Part shown: positions 33,300-36,913 of the stretch, one piece after another
Layout: each line of letters begins with the position of its first letter
Position numbering within the stretch: position 1 is the stretch's first letter
Origin: Paenarthrobacter sp.
GTDB taxonomy: Bacteria > Actinomycetota > Actinomycetes > Actinomycetales > Micrococcaceae
Assembly (NCBI GenBank): GCA_031179305.1
Contig: JAPSHX010000006.1
Location: 1-36,913 of the forward strand
Length of the DNA stretch: 36,913 nucleotides
Direction of reading: 5' to 3'
Translations under genes and position numbers: made by a program
Notes under the pieces: generated by a model
Databases searched by the model: none
Seen by the model: the letters and a program-made list of their open reading frames with translations, nothing else
Told to the model about the DNA's origin: nothing

Positions 33300-34573
33300 G
33301 CGGTCGCCTCCAAGAGATCGCGGGCGATAGCGGCCTTCACACGACTCCGGCGATCGAGGATTACCGAGCGCATGGCGCCGTCGATCAGCTGCCAAGCTTC
33401 GTTGGCGAGCACTGGTTCGGCTCGCAGCTCCCGCCCGTGCAGGCGCGCCCAGAGCCGCCGCATGATGGCCTTGCGCACGTGCTTGGTCTCAGAAGCGGGC
33501 TCACCAAGTCTCAGCGCCCGACGCACGAACGGCTCGCGGTGCCAGCGCGCAAGCAGACGCTCGCCTGCGTCCGTCCGCTCCGCCCACGCCGCTTCCGCAT
33601 CGTCCTCCGATGCCAGAAGGCTGGTGGCGAGGGAAGCTGCGAGCAGCAGCACCCGGTGTGACTCCTCGGCCAGCTGCCAGCCTCCGGCCGAGCGTTGGAT
33701 CTCAGCTGCTACCAGATCCTCCACCTCAATACCGCTGTCAGCGATCGCGGTATAGGAGGCGAACAGGCGCTCGAGAATGGATCGGTCGAAGGGCAGCGGC
33801 AGCGTGGACTTCGACGCCGAGACGCCGGGTTCCGGCGCCTCCGGGAGGTCCAGATCGGTCAGGCCGAGGTGGCGCGCCGTGCCCTTACGCATCAGCGGCA
33901 CGGCACTCGCCGATCCGGCGCCGGCCTTCACCAGCGTCATGAACTCCTCAGCAGCACCGTGCTCCTGCGCACAGACTTCGAGGAAGCGGATCACCCGATC
34001 CCGAGGGACGGCAGGCGCCGGGCACTTGGCCGCGACCCAAACCTGTTCGACGGCGCGGCGCACCTCACGGCCGACGCGTGGATCGGAGAGATGGGCGCGC
34101 AATTCGGCGAACGCCAGCCGCGTGCCGTCGTGAATCCCGGCCAAGGTGTGTGCGGCAACGCCGTCGGCATCCGCCTCCGGTGTGCCATGCAGGCGCGCGA
34201 GCTCGTACGCCCGCTGGAAGTAGAGTTCTTGCGGGTTGCCCTCCGTGATGCCCGCCCGACGGCGCTCTCTCTTCAGCAGCAGGAACCACGACGCGGCCGC
34301 GGCCAGGTCGTGTCCGGCGGCGCTGATAGCCGCCCGCAACCTTGCGGCGGCCTCGAGTGAGAGCAGTGCCGGTGCCAGTTGCGGGTTCTGTGCGGGACGC
34401 AGTATTAGAGGATCGAGCACCAGTTTCACGGTCCGGGCCAGAGGTGACCCCGTGCGCCCGGTGAACGGTTCGACACCCGCCAGCCCGGACCAGGCCTCGG
34501 CAATAGCAAGGGTTCGCGGCACGCCGATCCCCGGGTGCGGGGAGGGTGACGCGACGATGCTCACGCTCCCCAC
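33296..34573 (-). CDS. Unrecognised helical protein heading the CHAT operon, 425 residues
   Basis: I do not recognise a family. The predicted product is mostly alpha-helical, rich in Ala, Arg, Leu and Glu, with several regular helix runs (L-L-S-L-E-A-A-A-R-L-R-A-A-I; L-L-L-A-A-S-L-A-T-S-L-L-A-S-E-D-D). No membrane segment, signal peptide, Walker or nuclease motif is visible. A GTG at 34573 (or an in-frame GTG nine bases later) begins it; no good ribosome binding site is present, so a leaderless or weak start is possible. It is the first gene of the four and diverges from a beta-propeller-like gene 94 bases away. Being first and large, it might be the sensor or scaffold; this is a guess from position. 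Confidence 0.72.
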   Translation of the reverse strand: MGSVSIVASPSPHPGIGVPRTLAIAEAWSGLAGVEPFTGRTGSPLARTVKLVLDPLILRPAQNPQLAPALLSLEAAARLRAAISAAGHDLAAAASWFLLLKRERRRAGITEGNPQELYFQRAYELARLHGTPEADADGVAAHTLAGIHDGTRLAFAELRAHLSDPRVGREVRRAVEQVWVAAKCPAPAVPRDRVIRFLEVCAQEHGAAEEFMTLVKAGAGSASAVPLMRKGTARHLGLTDLDLPEAPEPGVSASKSTLPLPFDRSILERLFASYTAIADSGIEVEDLVAAEIQRSAGGWQLAEESHRVLLLAASLATSLLASEDDAEAAWAERTDAGERLLARWHREPFVRRALRLGEPASETKHVRKAIMRRLWARLHGRELRAEPVLANEAWQLIDGAMRSVILDRRSRVKAAIARDLLEATA

Positions 34574-34667
34574 TGTATCCGCACATCAAAACCTGTGATC
34601 GGGAGGCAGGGGCGGCGCCCTATCGTCGGGTACGAAGGATGCAGGCCGGTCGATCAAGGAGGGCACC
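34574..34667. promoter_or_regulatory. Short divergent promoter region of the accessory block
   Basis: Ninety-four bases serve both the CHAT operon and the beta-propeller-like gene. On the plus side AAGGAGG gives a strong ribosome binding site. On the minus side TACAGT just before the GTG could be a -10 box, which would make a nearly leaderless transcript. No operator was clear. Confidence 0.35.
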
Positions 34668-35834
34668 ATGCTCAGTACCATCAGTCAGAGTAGCGTAGCG
34701 GCCGCGCCACAACGCCCGCGGCGCCGGCTCCTCCTCCTCGGCGGACCGCTCGCCTCACTGATCCTCTTCTGCGGGCTGTTCTTCGGACTCTCCTGGCTCG
34801 TGATGCCCGAACCGGAGATCTCGGTGAGTGAGGCCGTCGCCGTGACCACGCTGGGAGGAAGGGAGGTGGTGGTCGCCGCATACTCCCGCAGTAGTTCGCG
34901 CGGCATGTTTCAGCTCATCTTCCAGCCCATGTTCCAGACGCGACTGGCCGCGGTAGACGCTGACACCGGTGAACACGTCTGGGACGTCCGGCTCGACGAG
35001 AGGGTCTCGAACGACGTACGCGTGCTCGCCGCAGGAACGGGGCGGGTCTACGTCGCAGGCCGCGATGGGCTGCACATTCGCTCGCTCGCGGACGGATCTG
35101 CCGTTGCGCAGCCGGATGTCATCGAAGGCCTCGGTGACGAGTACGTCCCAGAGCTGGGCGCGTACGACGTCGACACCGAGCGCGGTCATGTTGTCGCGAT
35201 CGACCAGTCGGGCGAGCTGTGGCAGATTCCGATCGGAAAAGACGCGGCTGAGCCTGCGGATCAGTCGACCACCAGCACCTGGGGCCCAGTGCTTGCCGAT
35301 GATTTCAGGTTTGCCCTTGATCTTCCGGACTACGCAAATGCCGCCCGTGTTGACGCAAGCACCACCATCGCCAGCCAGCCCATCAGCACGGGCGCGCTCA
35401 AGGATCGGCTCGAGCTGAGCAGCGACTCGGGCGTCCAAACCCTCGGCGACATGGACTTCTTCGAGGCACGTTTCGTGCTCGACGGCGGGCGGAGTCAGGC
35501 CGCGGCTGAGCGGGATCGCCCGGAGGACGGCATTACGGAGCTCGCCGCCGGTAGTGGTTCCGGTTACGTCATCGTGGTCTCGGCGACGAATGCTGGTGGC
35601 AGCGCCTACCGGGTGGACACGGTCGACCTCAGCACTGGTGCTGTGCTGGGAAGGGCCGGCCTCGAGGTGGGATACACGGTTGGCGGCGGATACTCCGGAG
35701 AGAACCTGGTGGCGTTCACCGCGGCGTCGGCCGATCGTTCGTATGGCAAGGGAATCATCGTGGTGGTGTCACCTGACGGCAGCATCCGCGCGTTCCCCAT
35801 CGGTGCGACGAACTTCTTTGGCTGGCCGCAATGA
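34668..35834 (+). CDS. Membrane-anchored beta-propeller-like protein, PA2928-like
   Basis: A 388-residue protein. After a basic N-terminus (P-R-R-R-L-L-L-L) a membrane segment spans about 22-46, and the rest faces outward. The outer part has repeated strand patterns with V-D-A-D-T-G-E-H-V-W-D-V, R-V-Y-V-A-G-R-D-G, and V-D-L-S-T-G-A-V-L-G, typical of PQQ-like beta-propeller blades. The overall plan resembles proteins annotated as the PA2928 family; that label is from memory and should be checked. The ATG has AAGGAGG at 5 bases. A 13-base gap to the next membrane gene suggests an operon. Its role beside a CHAT operon is unclear: cargo of the same insertion, or a surface component. Confidence 0.75.
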   Translation: MLSTISQSSVAAAPQRPRRRLLLLGGPLASLILFCGLFFGLSWLVMPEPEISVSEAVAVTTLGGREVVVAAYSRSSSRGMFQLIFQPMFQTRLAAVDADTGEHVWDVRLDERVSNDVRVLAAGTGRVYVAGRDGLHIRSLADGSAVAQPDVIEGLGDEYVPELGAYDVDTERGHVVAIDQSGELWQIPIGKDAAEPADQSTTSTWGPVLADDFRFALDLPDYANAARVDASTTIASQPISTGALKDRLELSSDSGVQTLGDMDFFEARFVLDGGRSQAAAERDRPEDGITELAAGSGSGYVIVVSATNAGGSAYRVDTVDLSTGAVLGRAGLEVGYTVGGGYSGENLVAFTAASADRSYGKGIIVVVSPDGSIRAFPIGATNFFGWPQ

Positions 35835-35847
35835 AAGGGACTCCAGT

Positions 35848-36579
35848 ATGAGCCTTGTTGATCCGGATGCCGCAAAACGCGATCGTGCCCGGAGGCTGCC
35901 TACGCTACGCGATCTTATTCCGTGGGCGATTGCCTCATTCGTGGGTGGCGCTCTTCTCGCCTTTGGACTCACGGGGATGTCCGGTGCCGGTGAACCGGAC
36001 TTCACGGAATCGCCCATGACCCGGTTCGTTGTGATGATGCCGCTCCTGCCCGTCGGCGGGATTCTGGTGGTGCTGTCCTGGGTCGCGTGGGTGAGTCGCG
36101 TTGCCCGCAACCCAACGCTCCCGGGTTGGGCAATCCCTTCAGCGCTTAGTTTGCTTGGAGCAGCGATCGGGGCATCGGTCTCCCGCTCCAGGAGTGAGCT
36201 GATCGGGGAACCTCGCGCTAACCTCACGGTGTTATTGCTGCTGGCGGGAGCCGTGGTGCTTGGCATTTTGGCCATTTTTTCGTGGGTCCGACGCAGGGCC
36301 CGTCTCGATGGTGCCGCTCAGATGATGCGCACCGGATCGCGGGCGCTGGGGACGGTCACAAATCAGGGATACACCCACTTTTCCGAGTCAAGCCGGATCC
36401 TTACGCAGGTGACGTACTCGTTCGTGGATGGCGCAGGGGACCAGCGGTACCTGAAACGCGCAGCGATCATCGAGGCGGGCGATCCGATCGTCAATGGTGA
36501 AATGGTGGACGTCTGGTACGACCCAGGCGCGCCGGGAGACGAGAGTCGCATCGTTGTGAAACGTCGATCCCAAGGCTGA
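35848..36579 (+). CDS. Multi-pass membrane protein with a DUF3592-like C-terminal part
   Basis: A 243-residue protein with four hydrophobic segments (about 24-44, 60-83, 94-112, 126-146) and a strand-rich C-terminal domain (about 155-243) containing T-Y-S-F-V-D and V-D-V-W-Y-D-P-G-x-P, the marks of DUF3592-like proteins. Function is unknown. The ATG at 35848 follows AAAGGGA at about 8 bases and is much better than the in-frame start at 35554, which lies inside the previous gene. It forms a two-gene unit with the beta-propeller-like protein. Confidence 0.82.
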   Translation: MSLVDPDAAKRDRARRLPTLRDLIPWAIASFVGGALLAFGLTGMSGAGEPDFTESPMTRFVVMMPLLPVGGILVVLSWVAWVSRVARNPTLPGWAIPSALSLLGAAIGASVSRSRSELIGEPRANLTVLLLLAGAVVLGILAIFSWVRRRARLDGAAQMMRTGSRALGTVTNQGYTHFSESSRILTQVTYSFVDGAGDQRYLKRAAIIEAGDPIVNGEMVDVWYDPGAPGDESRIVVKRRSQG

Positions 36580-36613
36580 TAGCCCTCAGCGACCAACCCG
36601 GCAGACAGTGTGG

Positions 36614-36913
36614 TTAGGCGCCCGGTCGCGGGGCAAACATGATCACGCCTACGCCCACTATGCAGATTGCAGCTCCGACGACGTCCCAGCGGTCCGGCCT
36701 GAAGCCATCCATGAGCATTCCCCATGCAAGCGAGCCGGCAATAAAGACGCCGCCGTAGGCCGCGAGGACCCGGCCAAAGTGTGCGTCCGGTTGGAAGGCC
36801 GCGAAAAAGCCGTAGATGCCGAGGGCCACTATGCCAAGTCCCGCCCACCACCAGGCTTTGCCTTCGCGCACGGACTGCCAGATCAGCCAGGCCCCACCGA
36901 TCTCTGCGACGGC
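36614..36913 (-). CDS. ynfA: YnfA/UPF0060-family small membrane protein, start beyond the window
   Basis: The minus-strand frame is open from the window end to the TAA at 36614, giving about 99 residues without a start. The opening bases read [11 protein letters not shown], then later [28 protein letters not shown] and [12 protein letters not shown]. These are the conserved segments of YnfA, normally about 108-110 residues with four membrane segments, so only the first ten or so residues are missing. It is an SMR-like inner-membrane protein of uncertain substrate. An internal GTG at 36871 is not the true start, because conserved residues lie upstream of it. Confidence 0.92.
   Translation of the reverse strand, partial: AVAEIGGAWLIWQSVREGKAWWWAGLGIVALGIYGFFAAFQPDAHFGRVLAAYGGVFIAGSLAWGMLMDGFRPDRWDVVGAAICIVGVGVIMFAPRPGA

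Noticed and set aside
29342..36579. Prophage or complete integrative element behind the tRNA
   Set aside because: No integrase, recombination directionality factor or structural phage gene, and no repeated tRNA end inside the window.
36614..36871. An 85-residue gene starting with GTG at 36871
   Set aside because: The frame stays open to the window edge and the upstream residues are conserved YnfA sequence, so the gene is longer and cut by the window.
1..36913. CRISPR array, insertion sequence or rRNA
   Set aside because: No regularly spaced direct repeats, no transposase motif and no rRNA-like sequence were seen on either strand.

Overview
The window looks like chromosomal DNA of a high-GC soil actinobacterium of the Arthrobacter/Paenarthrobacter type. 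This rests on codon choice, GTG starts, NarL-type two-component systems, a PAP2-diacylglycerol kinase fusion, a YnfA homologue and a catabolic gene set typical of rhizosphere bacteria. The genus is inferred from protein style; no marker gene proves it. All boundaries were read by eye, and no database search was run.

Layout. 1-76 is the tail of a probable LuxR-type regulator, followed by a long palindrome. 243-3828 holds a lipoprotein penicillin-binding protein and a membrane-anchored beta-lactamase-fold serine hydrolase, tail to tail. 3990-7779 has an ABC-F ATPase, a second palindromic element and a DeoR regulator translationally coupled to a YbjJ-like MFS transporter. 7724-10004 has two divergent PAP2 phosphatase genes, one fused to a lipid-kinase domain. 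10115-13918 is a four-gene unit of ABC exporter plus NarL-family kinase and regulator. A HAD phosphatase follows.

14692-22752 is a catabolic cluster. It has an Lrp regulator, an operon of homoserine dehydrogenase, aldehyde dehydrogenase and aspartate ammonia-lyase, a divergent amino-acid permease, an amino-acid racemase and an IclR regulator. Together they spell a plausible route from L- or D-homoserine through aspartate semialdehyde and aspartate to fumarate. 22749-25828 is a second small unit: IclR, cyclase-family hydrolase, a 149-residue unknown, and a divergent Tat lipoprotein with an intradiol-dioxygenase fold. An M18 aminopeptidase, a GABA-permease-like transporter and a 48-residue membrane protein follow.

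29133-29215 is tRNA-Leu(GAG) with a strong hairpin behind it. Next comes a probable accessory block (29342-36579). Four genes on the minus strand, each overlapping the next by 4-8 bases, encode two unrecognised proteins, a TPR protein and a CHAT (caspase-like) protease with its His/Cys pair intact. Divergent from it are a membrane-anchored beta-propeller-like protein and a DUF3592-like membrane protein. The window ends inside a ynfA-family gene. The CHAT-TPR four-gene cassette and the homoserine catabolic cluster are the two best candidates for an undescribed or poorly described system.
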